The position numbers were made by a program, and so were the translations under genes. From contig NZ_FOMT01000001.1 in assembly GCF_900112695.1 (NCBI RefSeq), forward strand, positions 372,001 to 436,000: a stretch of DNA of 64,000 bases, written 5' to 3'. Each line of letters begins with the position of its first letter. The stretch's first letter is position 1. The stretch is from Paenibacillus catalpae (GTDB lineage Bacteria > Bacillota > Bacilli > Paenibacillales > Paenibacillaceae). The notes beneath the pieces were generated by a model. It saw only the letters and a program-made list of their open reading frames with translations. It did not search any database and was not told where the DNA came from. This document shows positions 1 to 10,100 of this stretch, piece by piece.

Positions 1-1
1 A

Positions 2-853
2 CGGATGATCTCCTTATCGAGGCTGACGGTTACGATTGGGATCGGGAGAACGGTTGCCGGAATCAAGGAGGTTCCGCAATCGTTCCAGGAAGCGAAGATC
101 GCCCAGCTTCACCGGCTGATCGTAGGCGGTGACCGTGTGATCAGCTATGCACGGATCAAGCAAGACGGTGAGGAGCTGGCATGGAGCTCGTCGCCGGAGC
201 TGCGGATTGATCTCATCGAGTCAGCCATTCAGGAAGGGAAGCCTGAGAGTACCAAACAATACGCGGCCTCCTTTATTACCTGTCTATGCTCGCAGGCCAA
301 GAGTCCGGAGGTTATTCATCAGCAGATCTGCAAGCTGCTTATTCATGGCTACGAGGAAGCAGAGAAGCTGGAGCTTACGCACAGCTGGCTTGGTGAACGG
401 AGCATTCAGGCTGTATTGCTGGAGATCTGTTCTCTGAACTCCCGCACCGAGCTTATCGACTGCTGCAGCTCGTATTTAGGCAAGCTGGCCGAATGTATTG
501 CGCGAGGGCAACGAAATTCCGATCGTGATCCAATCGATAAGGTCATCCGGTATGTGAATCAGCATTATCAGGAGCCGCTGTCTTTAACGCAAGTAGCGGA
601 GCAGGTCTATCTGAATCCGGCTTATCTGTCGACATTGTTCAAGCAGCGGACAGGCACTTCACTAGTGGAGTATTGGACGGATCTTAGAGTGACGGAGGCG
701 AAGAAGCGGCTTGTCTCATCCAACGAAAAGGTAACGATTATTGCCGAGAGCACCGGCTTTGGCAACATCCGCCATTTCAACCGCGTGTTCAAAAGCGTTA
801 CCGGCCTTGCCCCGATTGACTATCGGGAGCAGGCAAGGTCAGTGAAGGTATAG
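2..853 (+). CDS. AraC-type response regulator, C-terminal part (5' end outside window)
   Basis: The reading frame is open to the left edge, so the gene is cut by the window start; the first in-frame ATG is at 5. The protein ends in a typical AraC/XylS DNA-binding domain with two helix-turn-helices (about residues 180-275 counted from that ATG: LTQVAEQVYLNPAYLSTLFK and then ITGLAPIDYRE-like signature residues). The preceding part (GIGRTVAGIKEVPQSFQEAK) looks like the middle domain of YesN-type response regulators. Such proteins pair with YesM sensor kinases and activate sugar-uptake or surface-polysaccharide genes. The receiver domain would lie outside the window. A hairpin terminator follows the stop codon, so this is the last gene of its unit. 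The class is fairly sure; the target genes are unknown. Confidence 0.85.
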   Translation, partial: RMISLSRLTVTIGIGRTVAGIKEVPQSFQEAKIAQLHRLIVGGDRVISYARIKQDGEELAWSSSPELRIDLIESAIQEGKPESTKQYAASFITCLCSQAKSPEVIHQQICKLLIHGYEEAEKLELTHSWLGERSIQAVLLEICSLNSRTELIDCCSSYLGKLAECIARGQRNSDRDPIDKVIRYVNQHYQEPLSLTQVAEQVYLNPAYLSTLFKQRTGTSLVEYWTDLRVTEAKKRLVSSNEKVTIIAESTGFGNIRHFNRVFKSVTGLAPIDYREQARSVKV

Positions 854-862
854 ATCTTAAAC

Positions 863-899
863 AGCCAGAAGAGCAGGCTTAGTTCTTCTGGCTTTTTTA
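863..899 (+). terminator. Rho-independent terminator
   Basis: A perfect 9-bp stem (AGCCAGAAG at 863-871 with CTTCTGGCT at 885-893) is followed by a T-run. It lies 10 bases after the stop of the AraC-type regulator. Confidence 0.85.
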
Positions 900-983
900 T
901 GGAGGGATGGATCTTCGGCAACCGCAACTAATAGGATCTCATTACGTCTTTATTATGGGATTATTTGGGGGGGAGGCTATTGC

Positions 984-1535
984 TTGTCTAAAAAGTCAAA
1001 AATGACGGTTCTCTTCGCAATCGCTGTTATATTCATATGTTCATGTATAGTGATCAGACGTAGTGGTGAAAAAGGAATGGAGAGAGCCGCACTCTCTCTA
1101 CATCAGCCTATGACAACGATTGCTCAAGTGGAAAAGCTGGATAAAAACGATGCGATAGTCTTTTATGAATGGATAAATACGGGCGAAGAGTACTTTGGAA
1201 TGGCAAGAGTGAAGAAAAATCTATTCGGTTGGCATTTTGTAGGCGGTTCAACTTCTGCGGAATCAAAATATCATAAGTTTGGCTGGTCTTATAGTGACCT
1301 TGAGGGGGCGACGCTGAATTATAAGGGAATATATTATGGGAAAATATTTGACCCGGAGATTGAGCGGATGACGCTCAAGAGTAGAGCAGGAAGCGAATAT
1401 TCCTGTCAAATTATCCAATATCGAGCTGGTGAAAGATTCTGGTTCATTCTGACAGATAAAGTAGAGCAGTCGGATTCCGTTGTTATTGCACGTTCCCAAG
1501 ACGGTGAGATTCTGGGGCAATATCCGAGCTTCTGA
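984..1535 (+). CDS. Hypothetical protein with N-terminal membrane anchor
   Basis: Encodes 183 residues. The TTG start at 984 is chosen because a strong G-rich ribosome binding site (GGGGGGGAGG, ending at 975) sits 8 bases upstream. Residues 8-24 (VLFAIAVIFICSCIVI) form one hydrophobic segment after a lysine-rich N-terminus, so the protein is probably anchored with its remainder outside the cell. Cys residues in the segment are not in a clear lipobox. I do not recognise the soluble part. It stands alone, with the remnant of another gene immediately downstream. No function is proposed. Confidence 0.65.
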   Translation: MSKKSKMTVLFAIAVIFICSCIVIRRSGEKGMERAALSLHQPMTTIAQVEKLDKNDAIVFYEWINTGEEYFGMARVKKNLFGWHFVGGSTSAESKYHKFGWSYSDLEGATLNYKGIYYGKIFDPEIERMTLKSRAGSEYSCQIIQYRAGERFWFILTDKVEQSDSVVIARSQDGEILGQYPSF

Positions 1536-1536
1536 A

Positions 1537-1650
1537 AACCTGGCGATCCGTTTGATTACACAATTTAAATTTTATGATCAGCGCTACACGCGGCCTGACG
1601 ATGTGAACTCGGAGATCGATTTGTATTTCCCTGTTCGGCCGAAAGCATAA
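1537..1650 (+). pseudogene. Remnant of an AraC effector-binding (GyrI-like) domain, C-terminal end only
   Basis: Starting in a different frame right at the end of the preceding gene is an open stretch of about 37 codons with no start of its own. It reads QFKFYDQRY-TRPDDVNSEIDLYFPVRPKA before TAA at 1648. This matches the usual C-terminal ending of GyrI-like small-molecule-binding domains (F-x-x-Y-D-x-R-F ... D-x-x-S-E-I-D-x-Y-x-P-V). Nothing upstream supplies the rest of the domain, so it is a leftover of a deletion. The family match is by eye from the pattern of conserved residues. Confidence 0.55.
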
Positions 1651-1673
1651 TCCGAACCGGATACCTTTATGCC

Positions 1674-1709
1674 AAAGACTGCTTATTTTCTTAAGCAGTC
1701 TTTTTGTTT
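1674..1709. terminator. Bidirectional rho-independent terminator
   Basis: A perfect 12-bp stem (AAAGACTGCTTA at 1674-1685 with TAAGCAGTCTTT at 1692-1703) has T-runs on both strands. It separates the + strand remnant from the - strand regulator that ends at 1713 and can serve both. Confidence 0.85.
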
Positions 1710-1712
1710 GTC

Positions 1713-2546
1713 CTAATATTTCGCTAGAAGCTGATTCATCTTGGAGACGGTTTGCTCATCGGCCGGAAGGTTAACCGTGACGGTTAAATGGGGCGAATCC
1801 GATACTGCAAAAGAAATCTGGTTAAAAATTAATAGTCCGGCTTCCGGATGATAATTGATTTTCTCCCCTTCCGGGCCGCTCAGCACGTCATGCTGCGGCC
1901 ACCACTCCCGGAAATCATCACTCGCCAGCTGAAGCTCGTTAATCATCTCCATCCACCACGGATCTCCCGGGAATTTGCCGTATGCGGCACGGAAAATGGC
2001 GAGGCGATGTCTGGCATGTTTTTCCCAATTCTCCTGAAGCAGCTGCCGGACGTTTGGTGACAGGAAGGTGCGCCATACGGTATGGCGTTCCCGTTCCGGC
2101 ATTTTATCATAAGGACCGTAGATTGTATTTGCAGCCTTATTCCAGGCTTTAACAATCAATCGCTGATCGGTAACATAAGCAGGGCTTGCTCCTTGATGAT
2201 CAAGGAAGCTTTGCAAGGATTCACTGATTATATCCTCTTCGTTACTTAAATCCGCAGGCAGCTGCGGGAGAGCAAGCAGAAACAGATGCTTACGTTCATC
2301 GGTGCCTAGCTGGAGTGCGCGGCTGATGCTATCCAGTACCTGCGCGGATACCTGGATAGGACGGGCTTGCTCCAGCCACGTATACCAGTCGATACTAACC
2401 CCTGCCAGCAAAGCCACTTCCCCTCGTCTGAGTCCAGGCGTCCGGCGACGTCCGCTTCCGGGTAATCCAGCCTGTTCGGGAGACAGTCGGGCCCGCCGCG
2501 TCCGCAGAAACTGCGCCAGCTCTATTAATCTTACGGAGTCATCCAT
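1713..2546 (-). CDS. XRE-type HTH regulator with MmyB-like ligand-binding domain
   Basis: Encodes 277 residues. The N-terminus (about 6-75) is an XRE-like helix-turn-helix with the signature GLRRGEVALLAGVSIDWYTWLEQ. Residues about 100-270 match the MmyB-like ligand-binding fold often seen in actinobacterial and paenibacilli repressors. It is transcribed divergently from an MFS efflux gene, with about 140 bp between the starts. That is the usual arrangement of a local repressor that controls itself and the pump in response to the exported compound. Inverted CTCCTAG/CTAGGAG half-sites in the shared region are its likely operators. The identity of the ligand cannot be read from the sequence. Confidence 0.85.
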   Translation of the reverse strand: MDDSVRLIELAQFLRTRRARLSPEQAGLPGSGRRRTPGLRRGEVALLAGVSIDWYTWLEQARPIQVSAQVLDSISRALQLGTDERKHLFLLALPQLPADLSNEEDIISESLQSFLDHQGASPAYVTDQRLIVKAWNKAANTIYGPYDKMPERERHTVWRTFLSPNVRQLLQENWEKHARHRLAIFRAAYGKFPGDPWWMEMINELQLASDDFREWWPQHDVLSGPEGEKINYHPEAGLLIFNQISFAVSDSPHLTVTVNLPADEQTVSKMNQLLAKY

Positions 2547-2591
2547 ATTCCCGCTCCTCTTTTCCTTATTTCGTTGGCCGAATATCTATCA

Positions 2592-2660
2592 TAGGAGAAC
2601 AACTCCTAGGATAAGGCCTCATCTTAATCTCTTATTCGTTTCATTATACACTCTAGGAGA
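2592..2660. promoter_or_regulatory. Operator-like half-sites between HTH regulator and MFS pump
   Basis: Three copies of a TAGGAG half-site occur here. TAGGAG at 2592-2597 faces CTCCTA at 2603-2608 as an inverted repeat. The second half also forms the palindrome TCCTAGGA at 2604-2611. A third copy, CTAGGAG at 2653-2659, overlaps the ribosome binding site of the leader ORF. TATACA at 2645-2650 is a possible -10 box for the pump. The layout fits autorepression by the HTH protein, but binding is inferred. Confidence 0.5.
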
Positions 2661-2667
2661 ATTCGAC

Positions 2668-2691
2668 ATGAAGAGTAAGGTAGGGGAATGA
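2668..2691 (+). CDS. Seven-codon leader peptide upstream of MFS pump
   Basis: ATG at 2668 opens a 7-residue frame (MKSKVGE) that ends in TGA at 2689-2691. It is preceded at 8 bases by AGGAG (2655-2659), a better placed ribosome binding site than the one before the pump. Its stop overlaps the pump start as ATGA (2688-2691), so translation of the two may be coupled. Short leaders before drug efflux genes often mediate induction by ribosome-targeting drugs. That role is inference here. Confidence 0.4.
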   Translation: MKSKVGE

Positions 2692-4058
2692 CAATGGAAA
2701 AAGCTTTAAAAAGCGTATCCGGCCGCAGCAGCATGCTGCTTGGGCTATCGCTCGGATATTTTATGGTGCTGCTGGACATGACGGTTGTCAGTGTCGCGCT
2801 TCCGGCTATCCACGATGATCTGGGAGGAGGGATCATTGATCTTCAATGGGTGGTAAATGCCTATACGATCGTATTTGCCGGTTTTCTATTATCAATGGGC
2901 GTATTTGCGGACCGATTGGGAGCGAAGCGTGTCTATATCGGAGGACTGTTTCTGTTTCTTGCCGGATCAGCCGCATCGGCGGTCGTCTCGTCGATAGAGC
3001 TGCTGATCGGATTAAGGGCGATTCTCGGGATCGGGGGTGCGGCTCTGCTGCCTGCCTCGCTTGCTCTTCTTGCTCACAGCTATCCTGCGCCGGCTGAACG
3101 CGCCAAGGCGCTGGGAATTTGGACTGCAGTGACGGGAGCAGCTATGGCGTCAGGTCCGGTTATCGGCGGAATACTGGCGGATTCGTTTGGATGGCGGAGC
3201 ATTTTTCTTCTGAATGTACCACTTGCCGGAGTTAGTCTGCTTCTTACGTGGCTTCTCGCACGGGAAACACCGCGTTCTGTTCAGAAAAGCTTCGATATAG
3301 GAGGGCAGATTGCAATTGCAGCCGCTATTGCAGCCCTTTCCTTTAGTCTGATGGAGGGCCAAAGCTACGGCTGGCATTCCATAGTCATTCTGGGATCGTT
3401 TGCTCTGGCGCTGGTCGCTGCCATTTTGTTTGTATTAATAGAAGCAAAAGGGGCAGCACCGCTATTTCCGCTGCAGCTATTCAAGATCACAATCGTATCG
3501 ACAGGAATGATTGCCGGTATGGCAATTAATTTTGGTTTGTCCGGCGTATTGTTTGTCTTGCCTTTATTTTTTCAACAAATACAAGAATGGTCTGCTCATA
3601 CGGCGGGGTTATCCTTGCTTCCGATGATGCTGCCTCTGGCCTTTAATCCGATCCTAACCGGACGAATAGTCAGCAGAATAGGAGCACGAATACCGATGAC
3701 GGCCGGATTCAGCCTTGGAGCAGGTGGCACGCTGCTGCTGGCATGGACGAACCTGAATACGAGTTACGCGTGGATTTTCATTGGCTTGCTGCTGATCGGG
3801 TTTGGCGTATCTCTCGTCATTCCATCCTTGATGGCAGCCGTTATGTCGTCCGTACCGAAGGAACAGTCCGGTGCCGTGTCCGGTGCCCTGAATGCAAGCC
3901 GCCAGCTTGGTTCGGTGATAGGAGTTGCATGGCTTGGAGCCATTCTGAGCGGCAGCATCTCCTTTCTGACCGGAATGCATGAAGCTTTTATCTTGATTGC
4001 GATACTTCTCTTCGGAGGGACCCTTCTATCCCTTGCTGTAATCGGCAAGAAGAGCTAG
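2688..4058 (+). CDS. MFS drug efflux transporter, DHA2 (EmrB/QacA-like) family
   Basis: Encodes 456 residues, almost wholly hydrophobic, with about 14 membrane segments. The first helix carries the DHA2 signature LDMTVVSVALPAI (about residues 28-40). The loop after helix 2 holds ADRLGAKRVY, the MFS motif A region, and helix 5 holds the antiporter-type GPVIGG (motif C). Such pumps export drugs or toxic compounds in exchange for protons. The start at 2688 overlaps the stop of the 7-codon leader; an ATG two codons later (2694) is possible. It is divergent from the MmyB-type regulator, which probably represses it. The substrate is unknown. Confidence 0.9.
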   Translation: MTMEKALKSVSGRSSMLLGLSLGYFMVLLDMTVVSVALPAIHDDLGGGIIDLQWVVNAYTIVFAGFLLSMGVFADRLGAKRVYIGGLFLFLAGSAASAVVSSIELLIGLRAILGIGGAALLPASLALLAHSYPAPAERAKALGIWTAVTGAAMASGPVIGGILADSFGWRSIFLLNVPLAGVSLLLTWLLARETPRSVQKSFDIGGQIAIAAAIAALSFSLMEGQSYGWHSIVILGSFALALVAAILFVLIEAKGAAPLFPLQLFKITIVSTGMIAGMAINFGLSGVLFVLPLFFQQIQEWSAHTAGLSLLPMMLPLAFNPILTGRIVSRIGARIPMTAGFSLGAGGTLLLAWTNLNTSYAWIFIGLLLIGFGVSLVIPSLMAAVMSSVPKEQSGAVSGALNASRQLGSVIGVAWLGAILSGSISFLTGMHEAFILIAILLFGGTLLSLAVIGKKS

Positions 4059-4192
4059 AGAAGGTTAGTCAGATGATAACTATCATAATATAACACCTAA
4101 TATTCCCATAATCGCACCTCGTCCTGAAAGCACTTACATTCTAAGATGATAGATGCAACTAATCCTTGAAGAGGACTTAAGGGGGAGTAGGA

Positions 4193-7100
4193 ATGGCACG
4201 AAGCAAGGCAATGCTGTCCGCTTTGTTGGCGCTGCTGCTGTTATTTACGGCATTCCCGGTATATGCGGCAGATGACAACGAAGCGGTTGGTACGGTAAGC
4301 AGCGGGTCAGACAGCTATGTGCGGATCAAGAATAAATGGAAGAGCAATTATTTGTATGAAGGCTCGGATGGGATTGTCCGTTATGGATTTACGGCCATGG
4401 ATAACGAGAGCTCGCATTGGCTTATTGAAGAAAGCGGCGGGGTAACGCGGATTAGGAACCGTGCAACCGGCCATTACATCACGATGGAGGATACGAATCA
4501 GCGGCGTGATCCGCTGTACAGCCGGGAAGCAGCAACAAGCACCGCGAATGATCAATGGATCATTGCGGATTCCAGCCGTGCCGGTTATGTCATTATCAAG
4601 AATGCCAGCGATCCGGCTGCTAATCTGGTCATTCACGAGGAAGACCAGCTTGGATTTGCCGAGGTCAGCGGCGATATTAATATCACGTTCGAAAGCCCGC
4701 AGTGGGCACTGGAACCGGTCGATTCTGCTGGCGCGCCTGTCCGGATCGTAAATCAATTTAAGACCGGACAATATTTGTATGAGGATAAGGACGGCTTCGT
4801 CAAATTCGGGGCTGCAGGCGGCATGACCGATCAGACAACCCACTGGTTCGTCGAGACCGTAGAAACGAAGGAAGACGGAAGCTCGCTTATCCGGTTGAGA
4901 AACCGCGCGACCGGTCATTATATCACGCAGGGCGCAGAGGGATGGATGCAGCTCAAGGCAACTTCTCAAGATGGTACGCGAAGCGAATGGGCAATGGCGG
5001 ACGCATCTAGTGCGGGCTTCGTTACTTTTACGAACGTATTTGCGGCAGAAGGGGAAACACCGCTCAACTACGTGCTGAACACCCAGTTCCCGGATGACAC
5101 CAACGTTCGTGCGAATGATTGGGCACAGCCTTCGTGGGGAAGCGCGCAATGGCGCATCGACATGGCACCAGATGTTCAGCCAGTTCGGATTGCAAGTTAT
5201 TCCGACGAACCGGCTGAAGCTGCTTATCTATATGAGAATAATGGAGTCGTGCAATACGGAGTAATCGACAATGCGAATTCGGGCAGCTATCTGTATCAGT
5301 GGATTCTGGAGGATTACGACGGCAAGACGCTTATTCGCAATGCAGCGACCGGACATTATATCGGGAACCGTTCTATCGAGCCGACTGATCCGTTAACAGC
5401 GGATGAACCGGCAGCGATTGATGCTTCCTATCAATGGACCCTGGCTTCCTCGAACATCTATGATGACTATAAAACGATTCAAAACGCAAGCGGCGCCAAT
5501 ATCTATCTTCATAACGCGGATGCAACAGGAGTTGCGCAGGCAGGAATGATTGACCGGGACACAAACCCGGCGCAGTGGCTGCTTGCCGATCCTTCAGCAG
5601 CAACAGACGGTTCCCCGCAATTTGTGCGGATAATGAATGAATGGCAGTCGATGTACCTCTATGAAGATACGCAGGGAAATCTGAAATACGGCAATATCCG
5701 GGTAGAGGATCAGCGTGATCAATGGGTCGTTGAGCGCTTCCAGGGCCGTAAACGAATCAAGAACCGGGAGACTAACCATTATATCAATCTGCAAAATGTA
5801 ACCGACGGCCTGATCAAAGTATCCGATGTGGAAGATGACTGGAGAAGCGCCGTATGGGTTATCGAGGACAAAGGCGGCGGCTCCAGATTGATTCATAGTG
5901 TTCTGGATGCCAATGATGTGGAAGGCTCCCAGAAATATATAAACTTGCAGAACCTGACCAAATACGCGGAATACGGCATTATTAATCCGAACTGGGGAAG
6001 CCCGCGCTGGCGATTTATTAATGTGCCAGAGGCAGCCCCAAGCCATATCCGGATCAAAAGCAAGCTGACAGGCGGCTATTTGCATGAAGAGACTGGAGCC
6101 GGCTCGGAGGATTTGGGCAAATTGAAATTTGCTGACGTCCCGGAATCCGATACCTCCTCCATTTGGTTCCCGGAAGATACGGGTGACGGCGTAGGTTCTG
6201 TCAGGCTGAAGAACCTGGCTACCGGTCATTATGTCTCCATGGAAGGTGTTGGCGGTACGGTTGAGCAGGATGCACCGGACTTCAAGCTGGCAGCCGAAAG
6301 CATTTATCCGCAATGGGGCAGCGCCAAATGGTACCTGCAGAACAGCGCAAGCGAAGGCTATATGAATATCAAGAGCGCATGGGCAGGCCACTTTGTCTAT
6401 GAGGCAAGTGGTGATGATGCAGGCTATACCAAGGTAAGCAAGCTTGTTGCCGGCAATGATGAAGGGCAATTTGCAGTAGAAGAGGCTGAAGTTCCGGAGG
6501 CTCCGCTGCCAGCCGTTCCTGTCCGGATCAAAAGTGCAGCAACGAGTCAGTTCCTCTACGAGAACAAAGGCGGTGTTGTGCTGTACGGCAATGTGGAAGA
6601 GGACAATGGCTACTCGCATTGGCTGCTTGAAGACGAGAACGGCTCTTATCGGATTCGTAACCGGGTAACTAACCATTACATTTCCGTTGATGACAATTAC
6701 CGGTATATTACAGGCGGCGAAGGGAAAGCAGCTGCCTCGAGGGCAGATTGGTCTATTGAATCACAAGGCGCTGCTTACTTGATCCGCAGCTTATACGGAA
6801 GTTTTAACGATGAATATATCAATGTGCAAAATGGCGCAGGTTACGCGGAACGCGGCTTGTTCCCGGCTTCCTTCGGTACGCTGCAGTGGAGCTTTGAACA
6901 TGCCCCGGATGAATTCACAACGCCAGTCATGGGTGATGAGCGCAATGAAACGACAGGCACCCCGATCTTTAATGATTCCAACTACATTGCGATTGCAGTA
7001 GACGGGAAATCTCTTGCAGAATCGAATGGCGCAGCTGTAGTAACGGCAAGCGCAGGTGAGAATAACGCGGGCAGAGAATGGCTGCTGCTGGATTATAACG

Positions 7101-10100
7101 GCCGCAAGCTGATCAAGAACCGGGCAACGGGCAAGCTGCTGTCTCTTGATCTGAAGCTTAATGACAGCGCTGCTATAACCGATTCCGAACAGTGGGTGAT
7201 CGAAGAACGTCTTGGACATTTTGTCCTGGTGAATGCAGCCGAGAAAAATGGAGTTCTGTATGTAAAGGACAATGAGCTCCAATACGGGGCGGTAGCTTCC
7301 CCTGCTCTGTGGAGCTTTACCCCGGTTGAAAGTAAGGTCATCTATGAAGGCGAGAACGCCTTCCATAGCCAGAGCATCTCGACAGCTGCATTAACGAAAG
7401 GTTATACGGGTACGGGTTACGCTTCAGGACTGATAAACGAAGGCGATCTGATCCGGTTCGTCGTTAACGCGAAGGAAGCTGGCGATCATGAAGCTTCTAT
7501 CCGTTACCTGGCAAGTCAAGCTGGTGATTTGAAAGTAACCGTTAATGGTATTCCAGTTGATGCGGTTACAATCACGGCGGCTTCAAGCTGGAAGAATGCC
7601 GGGGTTTCGCTTGACCTTCGTGCTGGGATTAACACGGTTACGGTACAGAAGGCAACAGCAGGAAACGGCAGCTATTCCATCGATTCGCTTACGGTTGACG
7701 ATGCAATTAATCTGGCTTACCGCGGAGCTACAGTACCGTATGTAAGCTATGAGGCCGAGCACGCGGCAACCAATGCTTCGCTTATCGGGCCTTCCCGAGT
7801 CTACCGGGAGATAGCTTCAGAAGCTTCGGGCAGACAGGCGGTAGAGCTCGATGAAACTGGCGACTATGTGGAATTCACCCTCGCGGAGTCTGCTAACTCC
7901 ATCGTATTGCGGTATGCCATTCCGGATAGTGCGGACGGCAGCGGGCTGCAAGAAACGTTAGGCCTTTATGTGAATGGCGAATTCAAGCAGAAGCTTAATC
8001 TGACATCAAAATACGCATGGGAATACGGCAGCTACCCTTGGTCTAATGATCCAAAGCAGGGCAGCGCGCACCGTTTCTTTGACGAGATTCATGCGCTGAT
8101 CGGCGATGTGCCTGCAGGTGCAACGATCCGGTTGGAAAAGGATGCGGACAGCAAAGCCGATTATTATGTAATCGACTTGGCCGATATGGAACAGGTCGCA
8201 GATCCGTTAACGATGCCAGGCGGTTTCTTGTCCGTGGCGGATTACGGTGCAACCGCTGATGATGGCACGGATGATACAGCGTCCTTCAACGATGCTGTAA
8301 CAGCAGCTAAAGCAGCGGGCAAAGGGGTCTGGTTCCCGGCGGGTACCTTTGAGCTTCGCAGCAGCTTGCTGCATGTCAGTGATGTGACGATCCGCGGCGC
8401 GGGCATGTGGTATACGACGCTGCTTGGTGCCCGCTTTATCGGAGACGGCGGACATATTGAAGTCTATGATTTGCTCGTGGACGGAGATTTGAACATTCGC
8501 GATGACGAGGCCAGCACACATAGCTTTGAGGGAGAGTTTGGTCCGGGATCCGTTATTCAGAATGTATGGATCGAGCATTCCAAAACAGGTCTCTGGCTGA
8601 CACGTCTGAAAGGCAGCACCGGCTTCACGGACAGCTTACACATGATAGGGCTTCGGATGCGAAATCTGATGGCAGACGGTATCAACTTCTGCGTCGGAAC
8701 AAGCAATAGCATGCTGGAGCAAAGCGATATCCGCTACCCTGGCGATGACGGTATCGCAATGTGGTCGGCAGAAGGCGTAGCCAGCGTGAATAATACGGCC
8801 CGATTTAATACCGTATCTCTTCCATGGCTGGCGGATAACATGGTTATTTTCGGCGGCAAGGACAACAAGATGACGGACAATATCGCCAAAGACACCATTA
8901 CCAACGGCGCTGGCGTAGCGGTATCCACACGCTTCAATCCCGTTCCGTTCAGCGGTACAACGGTGGTTGAACGCAATACGCTCATCCGCACGGGCAGCTT
9001 TGATACCGGCTACGGCATCAACCTTGGCGCGATTTGGGTATTTGCAAGCGAGAAGGATTTGAACGGTACGGTATACATTCGCAACAACACAGCTCTAGAC
9101 AGCACGTATGCCGGACTGATTGTTCACGGCGACTTCCAGGTTAGCGGCGTTTCCATTGCGAACACCGTCATTGACGGCACCGGCACAAACGGCGTCGATG
9201 TGACAGCTAATGTCAAAGGCTCGGTTATCGCCGATAACATTATCGTGCGCGGTGAACGGATTGCCGTCGTCAACGATTCCAATTCGGGCTTTGCATTCGA
9301 GGAGCGTAATGAAGGCTTTGCAAGTCTGCTCAAGCCATTTCAATTCGCAGTAGGCGACGACCGTATCGGACCTTTCGAGATGGAGAAACAGGCGTCCCAA
9401 CCGATCCATGTGTATAACCGAAGCGGAGAAGAAGTAACCGAGGATGCCGTTATTACAACAGATAACCATGATATTGCTTATTTGGATAACGGGGAGTTAA
9501 AAGCAGCGCGGCCTGGAGCCGTAAAGGTCTCCGTTTCCTTTAACGGCGCCACTCGCGTATATACGCTGCAGGTTACCGGTGAAGAAGACAGCGGCACTGG
9601 TACCAATCCGAATCCGGTCAGCAATGGAACTGAGGTAATTACGGCAACCGAGAAGCCGGAAGACAATGACTTGGCTCTGAAGAACAAAATAAATAGCGGA
9701 TATTCCGTCGTTACGATGGATGTCAGTGCTTCATCCGTATCCGGCAAGGCTGCCTTTACGGTGAAGACGCTGCTCGAGCTGGCTGGTTCCAAGCCGGACG
9801 CGGTATTGGTAGTAAAAGGACAGCAGGGAAGCTATACCTTCCCGCTGAAGCTGCTTACCCAAGTTCTGGAGGCTAACGGCATTACGGATACGGCTAATGC
9901 GGTATGGACCTTCTCGGTTCAACCGGCTGCAGCCGACTTGGCGGCAAAACTGAACAAGGATGCGGCGGAGCAAGGCGTAACAACGGTTGGTAACGCCGTA
10001 GAATTTACCATCACGGTTGAGTCCCGAGAACAGACGGTTGTCATTACAAACTTCGGCGGTGCTTATGTGGAAAGGACCATCTCGGTTGATGGCGCGCAGG

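Noticed and set aside
4072..4087. Terminator after the MFS gene
   Set aside because: ATGATA/TATCAT can pair, but the stem is short and AT-only and there is no T-run. Read-through toward the GH87 gene cannot be excluded.
5594..6676. A 360-codon antisense frame in the repeat part of the GH87 gene
   Set aside because: It mirrors the repeated sense codons and shows no start signal or known domain.
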